Shown in pieces: positions 29,900-38,336 of a stretch of 48,872 nucleotides of DNA. Origin of the DNA: an uncultured Flavobacteriales bacterium (GTDB taxonomy: Bacteria > Bacteroidota > Bacteroidia > Flavobacteriales_D > Parvicellaceae); the NCBI GenBank assembly GCA_943787725.1, contig CALSNM010000018.1, positions 1 through 48,872 on the forward strand, given 5' to 3'. Position numbers and translations under genes: made by a program. Numbering within the stretch: the stretch's first letter is position 1; each line of letters starts with the position of its first letter. Below the pieces are notes generated by a model. The model was given only the letters and a program-made list of their open reading frames with translations. It searched no databases and was not told the DNA's origin.

Positions 29900-29929
29900 T
29901 TGAATTCTATTAGTCAGTTATTGTTTAAT

Positions 29930-31244
29930 TTATTGTTCTTCTTTTGGCAAATAATAAAGAACTACCCTATTTTCTTTAACAAAATATTTCTTTGCTACGC
30001 GCTGAATATCTTCTCTTGTAACGCTCAAGTAACGTTCAAGTTCAGTATTGATAAGATTCGCATCACCAAAATACATTTTGTAATTGGCTAAATTTTCAGC
30101 AATTCCGACTTGAGAATTGAAGTTGTAAACAAAATCGTTCTCTACCATGTTCTGCAATTTTTGAAACTCTGTTTCCGTAATTAACGCATTTTTCACTTTT
30201 TCAAACTCTCCGTTAACCTCTGATTCTAATTTATCGGGAGAAACTCCAGCGTTTGCAATACCAAAAACAAATGACAGGCCTGGATCTTCTGATGCAAATG
30301 GAAACGAACCAACATACATAGCAGATTGCGATTCCTCAACACATTTTTTATTTAACCTAGAGCTACCACCAGTTGATAGTGCTTGCGATAGCATATCAAT
30401 AGCGTAATAGTCATCAGTACCTTGCGCAGGAATTCTGTAGGCCATCATTACACCAGGTAATTGAATATTGTCGTATACAGTATCTCTAATTTCTCCACCT
30501 AAAGCTGGCTCAACAATTGTTACTTTCTCAACATCTTTCCCCCTTGGTATTGGAGAAAAATAAGCATCAATCATTTTTTTCGTTTCTTCAATGTTTATAT
30601 CTCCGGAAATTGAAAGGATAGCATTATTTGGCACATAAAACTTATGGTAAAAAGCAGTAAACTCTTCTAATGTTGCAGCATCCAAATGCTCCATTTCACC
30701 AATAGTGGTCCAACGGTAAGGATGCTCCTTGTAAGCTCTCTTATTCATTTCGGCTAGAAAACTACCATATGGCTGATTATCGACTCTTAACCTCTTTTCT
30801 TCCTTAACAACCTCATTTTGGGTGTCAACTCCTTTTTGATCAATATTTGCATGCATTAATCTTTCAGATTCTAACCATAACCCCAACTCCAACTGATTTG
30901 ATGGCAACACCTCATAATAAAAGGTTCTATCATTTGTGGTATTAGCGTTATTTTGACCGCCAGCATTCTCAATGTACTTAAAAAATTCACCTCTTGGGAT
31001 ATTGTCCGATCCTTCAAACAATAAGTGTTCAAAAAAGTGTGCGAATCCAGTTCTTTCAGGATTTTCATTTTTAGCACCTACATGGTACATTATTGAAACT
31101 GCAACAATTGGGGGTAGCATGATCTTCATGTAAAATTACATGCAATCCATTTTTTAAGTCATACTCTTCAAAGTCAACCCTAACGCTTTGAGCACTGGCC
31201 CAAAAGCTAACAAGAGCTAGCCCTGTCATCAATATTCTTTTCAT
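29930..31244 (-). CDS. M16-family zinc metallopeptidase, catalytic subunit (one frameshift)
   Basis: The active partner of the M16 pair. From the ATG at 31244 the protein starts with a signal peptide (MKRILMTGLALVSFWASAQ), then YDLKNGLHVILHEDHAT. At a run of five G (31110-31114) the frame shifts, and the rest continues PIVAVSIMYHVGAKNENP and the inverted zinc motif HFFEH in GFAHFFEHLLFEG (about residues 69-73), with the third ligand expected in EVVKEEKRLR. The C-terminal half ends with LPKEEQ. Corrected length is about 438 residues. The homopolymer position suggests a sequencing error. Likely a periplasmic oligopeptidase acting with the downstream subunit. Confidence 0.9.
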
Positions 31245-31415
31245 CTTTTTTAATTTTGTTGGAACGAAAATATTTATTTATTAGACTATTGGGACTTATT
31301 AATACATTAAAGGAATTAGCATTCTTTATAAGTTTCAGATTTACAGACATTTAGATCAAATAAAAGATTATATATGGTTTACAAACGGTAAGACAATAAA
31401 TAATCTAAAATTGGT

Positions 31416-31423
31416 TAGTTTTG
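31416..31423 (+). promoter_or_regulatory. Candidate -7 element for the FG-GAP lipoprotein gene
   Basis: TAGTTTTG fits TAnnTTTG and ends 13 bases before the ATG at 31437, implying a very short leader. No TTG is seen at the -33 position. Confidence 0.4.
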
Positions 31424-31436
31424 TAGTATACAATAC

Positions 31437-32867
31437 ATGAAAGCAATTATAAAATTATCAATAATCACCTTTTTAGCTAGCTGGCTAGGCCAATCTTGTA
31501 ATTCGAACCCTAGCGATTTGCCAGAATTTGTGACTTTCTCAGAAGTTACTGCTTCAGCAATTGCTCTTGACTCCTTTTACACACAAGGAATAGCTTCTGT
31601 TGATTTAAATAATGATTTTTATCCTGAATTATATATGACTAATAGCTGGAAAGGATTCGACAATCATTTCTATAGTAACCAGAAACAGGCCTATATCAAA
31701 GACAGCACTTTATTTAAACTAAAATATAAGTCTTATTCAAACGGCTGTGCTTTTGCTGACTTGAATAACGATGGGTTTATAGACCTATGCCTGGCAAACG
31801 CAAACAATAAATGCAATACAGTGTTGTTTGGAAGTAAAAACCATGGCTATTTCGAACATTCCATTGATACAAATACGACTAATCAGTCCTACAGCATAGC
31901 AATTGCAGATGTGGACAACGATGGCGCAGTTGAAGCCTATATTTCAAATTTTCATTCCCAAAAAAATATGTTTTATCGTTTAAATGAAAATAAATTTATT
32001 GAAATTGATTCTACAGAAATCACCAGAGACTCCTCCAGCACTCTTTTTTCTACATGGTCTGATTTAAATAATGACGGATTACAAGATTTGATTGTTTGCA
32101 ACGACTCCGTAAATTATATTTTTAAAAATGAGGGGAATCTCAGTTTTATTCGAATAAACAATGATTTTTCCATTGACAACGAGATAACTTATGGCTGCTC
32201 TGTTTCCGATTATAACAATGATGGACTAATGGACATTTTCACTACTAATTGGGCTGGTAAGAACTGCTTATTCCAAAACAACGGTAATTTTGAATTGGAA
32301 AAATTAGATATGTATCATTTTAATCATGACTATCATAATTCAGAAGGTTCTTGTTGGGGAGATTATGATAACGATGGATATTCCGATTTATTCATTACAA
32401 ATGATGGGGTTAACCTATTGTATAGAAATCTAGAGGGAAAAGCATTTGAAAAAAAACCATTTCCAACCATTTCCGATACAAACAGAAATTCGAATGGCGT
32501 CGTATGGACTGATTACAACCTTGATGGAGGATTGGACCTAATAATAGCCAATGGAGGCAATCAACGTAATCAAATATTCAAAAGCTCTAGGAATCGGAAT
32601 AACTGGGTTAAAATAAAACTAGAAGGAACCATTAGCAATAAATCAGCGATTGGAGCTAGAATTATTGTATACGCAGGGAATTTAGCTCAGCACCAAGAAG
32701 TGCAAGCTCAATCTGGCGGCGGATGTGGTTCGCAAAAACCGTATTTATTACATTTTGGTTTAGCTCAAAACACGTTAGTAGATTCTATTCGCATAAAATG
32801 GCCCCTATCGCCTATGGTAACTAAAACAAATTTAAATTGTAATAGCATTTACTCTTTTAAAGAATAA
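31437..32867 (+). CDS. FG-GAP/VCBS-repeat lipoprotein with ASPIC/UnbV-like C-terminus
   Basis: A 476-residue exported protein. The signal sequence ends in LASWLGQSC, a lipobox-like site, so it is probably a lipoprotein. At least six FG-GAP type calcium-binding repeats follow: DLNNDFYPELY, DLNNDGFIDLC, DVDNDGAVEAY, DLNNDGLQDLI, DYNNDGLMDIF, DYDNDGYSDLF and the less regular DYNLDGGLDLI. These fold into a beta-propeller. The C-terminal part (IGARIIVYAGNLAQHQEVQ, GGGCGSQKPYLLHFGLAQN, IRIKWP) matches the ASPIC/UnbV domain of CRTAC1-like proteins. Role unknown, perhaps surface binding or adhesion. The next gene starts one base after its stop. Confidence 0.9.
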   Translation: MKAIIKLSIITFLASWLGQSCNSNPSDLPEFVTFSEVTASAIALDSFYTQGIASVDLNNDFYPELYMTNSWKGFDNHFYSNQKQAYIKDSTLFKLKYKSYSNGCAFADLNNDGFIDLCLANANNKCNTVLFGSKNHGYFEHSIDTNTTNQSYSIAIADVDNDGAVEAYISNFHSQKNMFYRLNENKFIEIDSTEITRDSSSTLFSTWSDLNNDGLQDLIVCNDSVNYIFKNEGNLSFIRINNDFSIDNEITYGCSVSDYNNDGLMDIFTTNWAGKNCLFQNNGNFELEKLDMYHFNHDYHNSEGSCWGDYDNDGYSDLFITNDGVNLLYRNLEGKAFEKKPFPTISDTNRNSNGVVWTDYNLDGGLDLIIANGGNQRNQIFKSSRNRNNWVKIKLEGTISNKSAIGARIIVYAGNLAQHQEVQAQSGGGCGSQKPYLLHFGLAQNTLVDSIRIKWPLSPMVTKTNLNCNSIYSFKE

Positions 32868-32868
32868 T

Positions 32869-33792
32869 TTGAAAATAGCTGTAATAATATCATTCTCTTT
32901 TATCTCTAATTTCCTGATCGCTCAAGAAGAGGAAAAAATATATAATTCTGTCCAACTGGACACTTTAACCATATATGCAGCAAATGAATTCGATATTAAA
33001 ACATTTATCCAGAGAATTAAAGATGACACCACCTTTTACCAAGCATTCAAAAACCTAAACTATTATCCCCATCAAGCACTAGGAAATCTCTGGGTTTATA
33101 ACAAAAGAGAAAAAGAAACAGCAGCTGAAAAAGTATCCGTAATCCAACATTTAGAAAAGTCCTACATGTGGCAAGTTCGGAAGACTATTTCTTCTTCAGG
33201 AAAACTAAGAACAAAAAAAGGAAAATACCGATTTACTACTGCGGAAATATATTACGACATTTTCTTTCCTTCTGACACCATAGCGGTATCTACTGAGATA
33301 ACCAATGTAAAAGATGAAACGGTTGGTAAGGGTAAAAAATCTAAATATAAGCATGACTTAAAATTGATGATGTTTAATCCTGGAGAGGATATAAGCGGAG
33401 TTCCAATAGTGGGAAAAAAAATGTCCATATTCGATAATGATATGGTTAAATACTATGATTATAAAGTAAGTATTGTAAACTATAATGGAATAGAATGCTA
33501 TCAGTTCTCTTGTTTAGCAAAACCAGAATACAAAGAACATAAAACAGTTATCAAGTACCTCACAACTGTTTTCAATAAAGAAACTATGGCGGTATTAAAC
33601 CGACAATACTCAATGCGATATAAATCAATTTTATTCCAATTTGATGTGAAAATTGATGTAAGAAACGAAATGTCAAATGGAATAATCACACCTATATCAA
33701 TAGGCTATACTGGTTATTGGAATATCCCATTTAAAACACAAGAAAAGATAGCCTTTACAATTGAAAATAATAGCTACCTATTGAAGCACTGA
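32869..33792 (+). CDS. Hypothetical exported protein with TTG start
   Basis: I do not recognise this protein of about 307 residues. A TTG at 32869 gives a signal peptide (KIAVIISFSFISNFLIAQ); the first ATG in frame lies far inside, past the signal, so TTG is the likely start. The mature part begins with VQLDTLTIYAANEFDIKTF, and a region around residues 45-90 (FYQAFKNLNYYPHQALGNLWVY) resembles nothing I can name. It is beta-rich at its end, possibly outer-membrane associated. It is tightly coupled to the FG-GAP gene and its last 19 bases overlap the convergent GNAT gene. Confidence 0.75.
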   Translation: MKIAVIISFSFISNFLIAQEEEKIYNSVQLDTLTIYAANEFDIKTFIQRIKDDTTFYQAFKNLNYYPHQALGNLWVYNKREKETAAEKVSVIQHLEKSYMWQVRKTISSSGKLRTKKGKYRFTTAEIYYDIFFPSDTIAVSTEITNVKDETVGKGKKSKYKHDLKLMMFNPGEDISGVPIVGKKMSIFDNDMVKYYDYKVSIVNYNGIECYQFSCLAKPEYKEHKTVIKYLTTVFNKETMAVLNRQYSMRYKSILFQFDVKIDVRNEMSNGIITPISIGYTGYWNIPFKTQEKIAFTIENNSYLLKH

Positions 33793-34292
33793 AACATTAA
33801 TTCGTCTAGCCAACCGTCCGTTCCTTTATTCCAACCTTTTTTTGTTCCACAAATTATGAATCCAGATTTCTCGAATAAATCAACGCTGGCTTTATTTTCA
33901 GACAAAACATTGCAATATACTTGATGCAGATTTAATTGATTGAAACAATATTCTTTGATTAAACTAACTGCTTCTTTTGCGTACCCATGCCTTCTATCTT
34001 CAAGTTCAGCAATAAGTACTCCCAGACCAACTCTAGCATGAAATGGGTCAAAGTCGAATAAGTCAATCGCTCCAATTTCCCTTCCGTTTTCGACTAAGCA
34101 AATTATAAAGCGAACTTGTTTTACTGAATAAATATCTTGCGCAGAACTCACATAATCTTCAATTAATTTCCTTGAAAAAGGAACCAAAGTATTACTTACA
34201 CTCCAATTATTTGGATTGTTTTCCCATTTCAAAATAATATCAGCGTCTGAGGGCTCAAGTGATCTTAGATAGATTTTTTTTCCGCTTAACAT
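33774..34292 (-). CDS. GNAT-family acetyltransferase (RimJ/RimL-like)
   Basis: A 172-residue cytoplasmic acetyltransferase. MLSGKKIYLRSLEPSDADII is the standard start of the RimJ/RimL branch, EIGAIDLFDFDPFHARVGLG the central strand region, RRHGYAKEAVSLIKEYCF contains the acetyl-CoA loop (R-R-H-G-Y-A), and ENKASVDLFEKSGF the closing motif. Such enzymes acetylate protein N-termini or small amines; the target is unknown. Its start overlaps the end of the upstream gene by 7 bases, so translation is coupled in the dapF operon, and its 3' end overlaps the convergent gene by 19 bases. Confidence 0.88.
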   Translation of the reverse strand: MLSGKKIYLRSLEPSDADIILKWENNPNNWSVSNTLVPFSRKLIEDYVSSAQDIYSVKQVRFIICLVENGREIGAIDLFDFDPFHARVGLGVLIAELEDRRHGYAKEAVSLIKEYCFNQLNLHQVYCNVLSENKASVDLFEKSGFIICGTKKGWNKGTDGWLDELMFQCFNR

Positions 34293-34804
34293 GTCTCTTG
34301 TAATTTAACAATTCTATTCACAATATCTGCTTGGGAATAAACCTTTAACTCAAATGAAGAATCGTTCATGTTCAACGAAAAACAGTTCCTTATTAATTTA
34401 CGATCATGTAGAATAGGAATCAATTCAAACACAAAATTTGCAGATGCAACATCCTCTCCAATACTCTTGACATACTCTTTTATGGGGAGTAAACATGTTT
34501 GATTCTGTTTCAATTTTGGATAATTTTCAAAAGCTGCAACCAATTTCTGAACATCTTTTGCAATATCTAATTGAATAAATAAAGTTGGTATTGTACTTTG
34601 CTTCACCCTACGCAAAACCAATTTCACATTTTCCCCTATGCGACTTCCTTTAGCACTTGTGGAATAATATTTTCCATCGACAACCACCCCTAAATGGGGC
34701 GGTATTTTATCTGTTCCAAAAAGGCATAAAAAAGTCCCCTTGCTTAAATTCTTAACTAAAAGTGGCGTTATGTTTTCTATTGTTCTCAAATATTTCAATT
34801 TCAT
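34286..34804 (-). CDS. Conserved-looking protein of unknown function in the dapF operon
   Basis: A protein of about 172 residues without signal peptide or membrane segment that I do not recognise. It has a start like MKLKYLRTIENITPLLVKN and a hydrophobic segment GTFLCLFGTDKIPPHLGVVV followed by DGKYYSTSAKGSRIGE, suggesting a small alpha/beta cytoplasmic domain. The ATG at 34804 overlaps the dapF stop in TGATG; a GTG one codon earlier is an alternative start. It is locked between dapF and a GNAT gene with overlaps on both sides, which argues for a linked role, but no reaction can be proposed from sequence alone. Confidence 0.75.
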   Translation of the reverse strand: MKLKYLRTIENITPLLVKNLSKGTFLCLFGTDKIPPHLGVVVDGKYYSTSAKGSRIGENVKLVLRRVKQSTIPTLFIQLDIAKDVQKLVAAFENYPKLKQNQTCLLPIKEYVKSIGEDVASANFVFELIPILHDRKLIRNCFSLNMNDSSFELKVYSQADIVNRIVKLQETC

Positions 34805-35580
34805 CACATGTCAATTTCACCATTAAAAACAAACTCTGTTGGGCCCGTTAACCAAATATCTTCAAATCCGGCTAAAGTCTGACGAAACGAAACAGATAAA
34901 TCTCCTCCAAGGGTACTAACGTTAATCTCTCCGGATAAATCTTTTGCAACTAAAGCAGCACTCAAAGCACAGGCAGTAACTCCAGTACCGCAAGACAAGG
35001 TTTCATTCTCAACTCCTCTTTCATATGTTCTCACTTTAATTCCGCCAGGAAGATGTTCAATGAAATTTACATTGGTCCCAGTTTCTTTGAAGCGATTACT
35101 ATAGCGAATCTCTCTTCCTTTGACAACAATATCAATGGTGTCAATATTTTTTTCAAAACAATTATAATGTGGAGACCCAGTATCCATGTAATGATAAAAC
35201 TCACTAACTTCTATATTAAAAACATTGTGCATTTTCAATTTAATAGTTCCATTTGATTCAATAATTGCTTCATGGTAACCATCAGTTGAGTTAAATTTTG
35301 CAAAATCATTAACTATACCCAACTCCCTGGCAAATGCAACAGCACATCGGCTTCCATTCCCACAAAAACTTTGTGACCCATCCGGATTGAAAAAAACCAT
35401 ATTAAAATCCCACTCAGCATGATTCTCTACAAGTATCAAACCATCCGAACCAATACCAAATTTGCGGTTACAAAGATTCTGAACTAATTCAATATTATTT
35501 TTATCGAAAGACATATTTCTATTATCCACAATAATAAAATCATTGCCAGTTCCTTGGTATTTATTAAACTTTATTTTCAT
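34804..35580 (-). CDS. dapF: Diaminopimelate epimerase
   Basis: DapF interconverts LL- and meso-diaminopimelate, the last epimerisation before lysine and peptidoglycan cross-bridge synthesis. It starts MKIKFNKYQGTGNDFIIVDN and carries both catalytic cysteine sites: SFCGNGSRCAVAFA and LSCGTGVTACALSAA. FGIGSDGLILVE and GSPHYNCFE are further family signatures. About 258 residues, as usual. The upstream codons from 35628 are open but do not match the family, so I start at 35580. First gene of a three-gene operon whose members overlap; divergent from the HtrA gene across 156 bases. Confidence 0.96.
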   Translation of the reverse strand: MKIKFNKYQGTGNDFIIVDNRNMSFDKNNIELVQNLCNRKFGIGSDGLILVENHAEWDFNMVFFNPDGSQSFCGNGSRCAVAFARELGIVNDFAKFNSTDGYHEAIIESNGTIKLKMHNVFNIEVSEFYHYMDTGSPHYNCFEKNIDTIDIVVKGREIRYSNRFKETGTNVNFIEHLPGGIKVRTYERGVENETLSCGTGVTACALSAALVAKDLSGEINVSTLGGDLSVSFRQTLAGFEDIWLTGPTEFVFNGEIDM

Positions 35581-35736
35581 TATCACTAATTCCTTGAAAG
35601 TAATTGCAACCTTAACATTATTTAACAAGGACCATACGTAACTAATCAGAATAAAAACGTTACTTCCTTACTTGTGAATCAAATGTAGCGAAGATATCGC
35701 AATTAAATTCTTTCTAACTCTCTAAAATATAGAAAA

Positions 35737-37215
35737 ATGGTAAAAAGTAGTATAAAAATCATAACAGCAGGAATGGTAGGTGGAATATTGTCTTTTGGAT
35801 TAACATCTATAATAAAACCGAAAAATTTAATAAAAACAGAAGAAACTAATCTTCAAACGCGTTCCGCCAAATCGGAAAACACAACCACTTCTTCGAAAAG
35901 ACAATTCACTCCAGTGCTTATGCCTACATTTGAATCTAATATAAGTTTCACAATGGCAGCGGAAAAAACGGTCAATTCAGTAGTCCACGTGACTACTGAA
36001 TATGAATCCGAAAGTAGTCAGCATCCATTCTCAGAGTTTTTTTATGGAAGCGGACCCGCAATGCAAATTGCTACTGGATCCGGTGTTATTATATCAGATG
36101 ATGGTTATATTGTTACCAATAATCATGTTGTAGATGAAGCTGATAAAATTGAAATCACATTAAATAATGAACGGACCTACGAGGCTACCTTAATTGGTAA
36201 AGATCCAAACACCGATTTAGCTTTAATTAAAATTAATGAAAATAATTTACCATTCATTAACTTTGGCAACTCTGATGATGTTAAAATTGGTGAATGGGTA
36301 TTAGCAGTTGGAAACCCATTCAACCTCACATCTACGGTAACGGCAGGTATCGTCAGTGCAAAAGCAAGAAACATTAACATTCTTCAAAGAAGAACTGGAA
36401 CCAACGATTTTCCACTAGAATCATTTATTCAAACTGATGCAGCAGTAAACCCAGGAAATAGTGGAGGTGCCCTTGTCTCAGCAACAGGGAATTTGATTGG
36501 AATAAACACTGCAATAGCTTCACAAACAGGATCTTACACTGGGTATTCTTTTGCTATACCTTCTAACATAGTAAAAAAGGTAACTGAAGATTTATTGGAA
36601 TATGGAATTGTTCAAAGAGCATTCATCGGAGTTAGTATTCAAAATGTAAATCAGCAAGTTGCAAACGATTATAAATTACCCAACTTAAAAGGTGTTATGG
36701 TAAATGGAATCACTAAGGATGGGGCCGCAAAATCTGCAGGGATTCAGTTAAACGACGTTATTCTAAAAGTTGGAACTATAGAGGTAAATGATGTACCTGA
36801 ACTTCAAGAGCAAATTGGTAGTTTTAGACCGGGTGAAAAAGCTTCAATTACCATCAGAAGAAAAGCTGAAATTAAAACGCTAACAATCGTATTAAGAAAC
36901 AAAGAAGGTAGCACAACTGCGATTAAGAAAGAAGACATGAGTAAACTAACTGCACTTGGTGCATCATTTAAACATTTATCACCTCAGGAATTAAAGGACT
37001 TAAAAATTAATAACGGCGTTAAAGTTTCTTCTATCATGTCCGGAAAACTGCGAAATGCAGGTATTACGCATGGTTTTATTATTACTAAAATCGACAAGCA
37101 ACCGGTAACAGATCCCGAAGTGGTTGCAAAATTATTTAAATCAAAAAAAGGTGGAATATTGGTTGAAGGGATTTATCCAAACGGAGCAAAAGGGTACTTT
37201 GGTTTTGGGCTTTAA
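35737..37215 (+). CDS. HtrA/Deg-type periplasmic serine protease
   Basis: A 492-residue trypsin-like protease and chaperone for misfolded envelope proteins. An N-terminal hydrophobic helix (residues about 5-28) works as signal or anchor. The protease domain has the triad histidine in VTNNHVVD (H130), aspartate in NTDLALIKI (D160) and serine in NPGNSGGAL (S242). A PDZ domain (about 285-385, with VQRAFIGVSIQNV and RPGEKASITIRR) and a second PDZ-like domain (about 400-490) follow. This is the DegP/DegQ layout; I cannot choose between these names. It is exported with RpoD next downstream, 203 bases after its stop. Confidence 0.95.
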   Translation: MVKSSIKIITAGMVGGILSFGLTSIIKPKNLIKTEETNLQTRSAKSENTTTSSKRQFTPVLMPTFESNISFTMAAEKTVNSVVHVTTEYESESSQHPFSEFFYGSGPAMQIATGSGVIISDDGYIVTNNHVVDEADKIEITLNNERTYEATLIGKDPNTDLALIKINENNLPFINFGNSDDVKIGEWVLAVGNPFNLTSTVTAGIVSAKARNINILQRRTGTNDFPLESFIQTDAAVNPGNSGGALVSATGNLIGINTAIASQTGSYTGYSFAIPSNIVKKVTEDLLEYGIVQRAFIGVSIQNVNQQVANDYKLPNLKGVMVNGITKDGAAKSAGIQLNDVILKVGTIEVNDVPELQEQIGSFRPGEKASITIRRKAEIKTLTIVLRNKEGSTTAIKKEDMSKLTALGASFKHLSPQELKDLKINNGVKVSSIMSGKLRNAGITHGFIITKIDKQPVTDPEVVAKLFKSKKGGILVEGIYPNGAKGYFGFGL

Positions 37216-37335
37216 ACCGATTCCAATTTTGGTTAATAACTTTTGCATATTACCTGAAACCTTTAATAGAAAAGAATCTTCTATTAACAACCGCCCTGTT
37301 GTATAGGAAATTTAAAAAAATAGATTTCAATACAC

Positions 37336-37367
37336 TTGACATATATACGTGTTTTCGCGTATTTTCG
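37336..37367 (+). promoter_or_regulatory. Candidate rpoD promoter
   Basis: TTG at 37336-37338, a 21-base spacer, and TATTTTCG at 37360-37367, one mismatch from TAnnTTTG. The same spacing is seen at ndk. A near-repeat of the -7 element (TGTTTTCG) sits 9 bases upstream. Leader to the rpoD ATG is about 45 bases. Confidence 0.5.
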
Positions 37368-37369
37368 CA

Positions 37370-37391
37370 TCCTCTTTAGAGGAGGTTTTTT
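37370..37391 (+). promoter_or_regulatory. Short hairpin plus T-run in the rpoD leader
   Basis: TCCTCT and AGAGGA (37370-37375 and 37378-37383) can pair around a two-base loop, followed by GG and six T (37386-37391). It lies at the start of the predicted transcript and resembles a weak attenuator. It also contains AGGAGG, but this is 33 bases before the ATG, too far to serve as ribosome binding site. Confidence 0.3.
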
Positions 37392-37417
37392 ATTCACTTA
37401 AAATCGATAATAAATTC

Positions 37418-38281
37418 ATGAGACAACTTAAAATAACCAAATCAATAACCAATAGAGAAAGTGCATCATTAGACAAGTATTTGCAGGAGATAGGAAGAGA
37501 GGACTTGATTACTGCTGAGATTGAAGTAGAGTTGGCTCAAAGAATTAAAGCAGGGGATGAAATAGCATTAGAAAAATTAGTGAAAGCCAATTTACGTTTT
37601 GTTGTTTCTGTTTCAAAACAATATCAAAACCAAGGATTGACGCTACCAGATTTGATTAATGAAGGAAACTTAGGACTAATTAAAGCAGCACAGAGGTTTG
37701 ATGAAACAAGAGGTTTTAAATTTATCTCTTATGCCGTTTGGTGGATTCGTCAATCAATCTTGCAAGCATTAGCAGAACAATCAAGAATTGTTCGCTTACC
37801 ATTAAATCAAGTAGGCTCTTTAAATAAAATAAATAAAGCTTTTTCAAGATTGGAACAGGAATTCGAGAGACCTCCGAGTTCTTTTGAAATGGCTAACGAA
37901 CTCGACTTACCATCCGACAAAGTGGAAGACACGCTCAAAGTAGGTGGAAGACATATTTCAGTTGATGCCCCATTCGTAGATGGAGAAGACAACTCACTTC
38001 TAGACGTCATGGTGAATAACGACTCCCCAAAAGCAGACACCCTGCTGATGATAGAGTCATTACAGGGAGAAATTGAAAGGTCTTTATCAACATTAACCGA
38101 GCGAGAAAGGGATGTGATTCGGTTATTTTTTGGCATTGGATTGCAACATGGGTTAACCTTGGAAGAAATAGGAACAAAATTCGACTTAACACGAGAACGC
38201 GTTAGACAAATTAAAGAGAAAGCAATTCGCAGACTCCGACATACGTCAAGAAGCAAATTATTAAAAACATATTTAGGATAA
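37418..38281 (+). CDS. rpoD: Primary-type RNA polymerase sigma factor (RpoD family)
   Basis: Sigma factor that directs RNA polymerase to housekeeping promoters. The 287-residue protein [21 protein letters not shown] has region 1.2 ([15 protein letters not shown]), regions 2.1-2.4 with [16 protein letters not shown] and [20 protein letters not shown], region 3, and region 4 with [20 protein letters not shown]. It lacks the long region 1.1 and non-conserved insert of E. coli sigma70, which is normal for Bacteroidota. Its diverged region 2 and 4 match the unusual promoter consensus TAnnTTTG. The 23 codons upstream of the ATG are open but do not resemble the family. A terminator follows 9 bases after the stop. 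Confidence 0.95.
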   Translation: MRQLKITKSITNRESASLDKYLQEIGREDLITAEIEVELAQRIKAGDEIALEKLVKANLRFVVSVSKQYQNQGLTLPDLINEGNLGLIKAAQRFDETRGFKFISYAVWWIRQSILQALAEQSRIVRLPLNQVGSLNKINKAFSRLEQEFERPPSSFEMANELDLPSDKVEDTLKVGGRHISVDAPFVDGEDNSLLDVMVNNDSPKADTLLMIESLQGEIERSLSTLTERERDVIRLFFGIGLQHGLTLEEIGTKFDLTRERVRQIKEKAIRRLRHTSRSKLLKTYLG

Positions 38282-38290
38282 CAAACTTAT

Positions 38291-38322
38291 AATCGTCAAA
38301 AAAAATGTCTGACGATTTTTTT
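38291..38322 (+). terminator. Rho-independent terminator of rpoD
   Basis: AATCGTCA (38291-38298) pairs with TGACGATT (38310-38317), with an A-rich 11-base loop and a run of seven T from 38316. It separates rpoD from the gap gene, which starts 14 bases later, so gap needs its own promoter or read-through. Confidence 0.8.
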
Positions 38323-38336
38323 AATTTTTTTTCACA

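Noticed and set aside
37263..37287. Inverted repeat TTAATAGAA / TTCTATTAA after the HtrA gene
   Set aside because: Perfect 9-base arms but AT-rich and without a T-run, so terminator function is doubtful.
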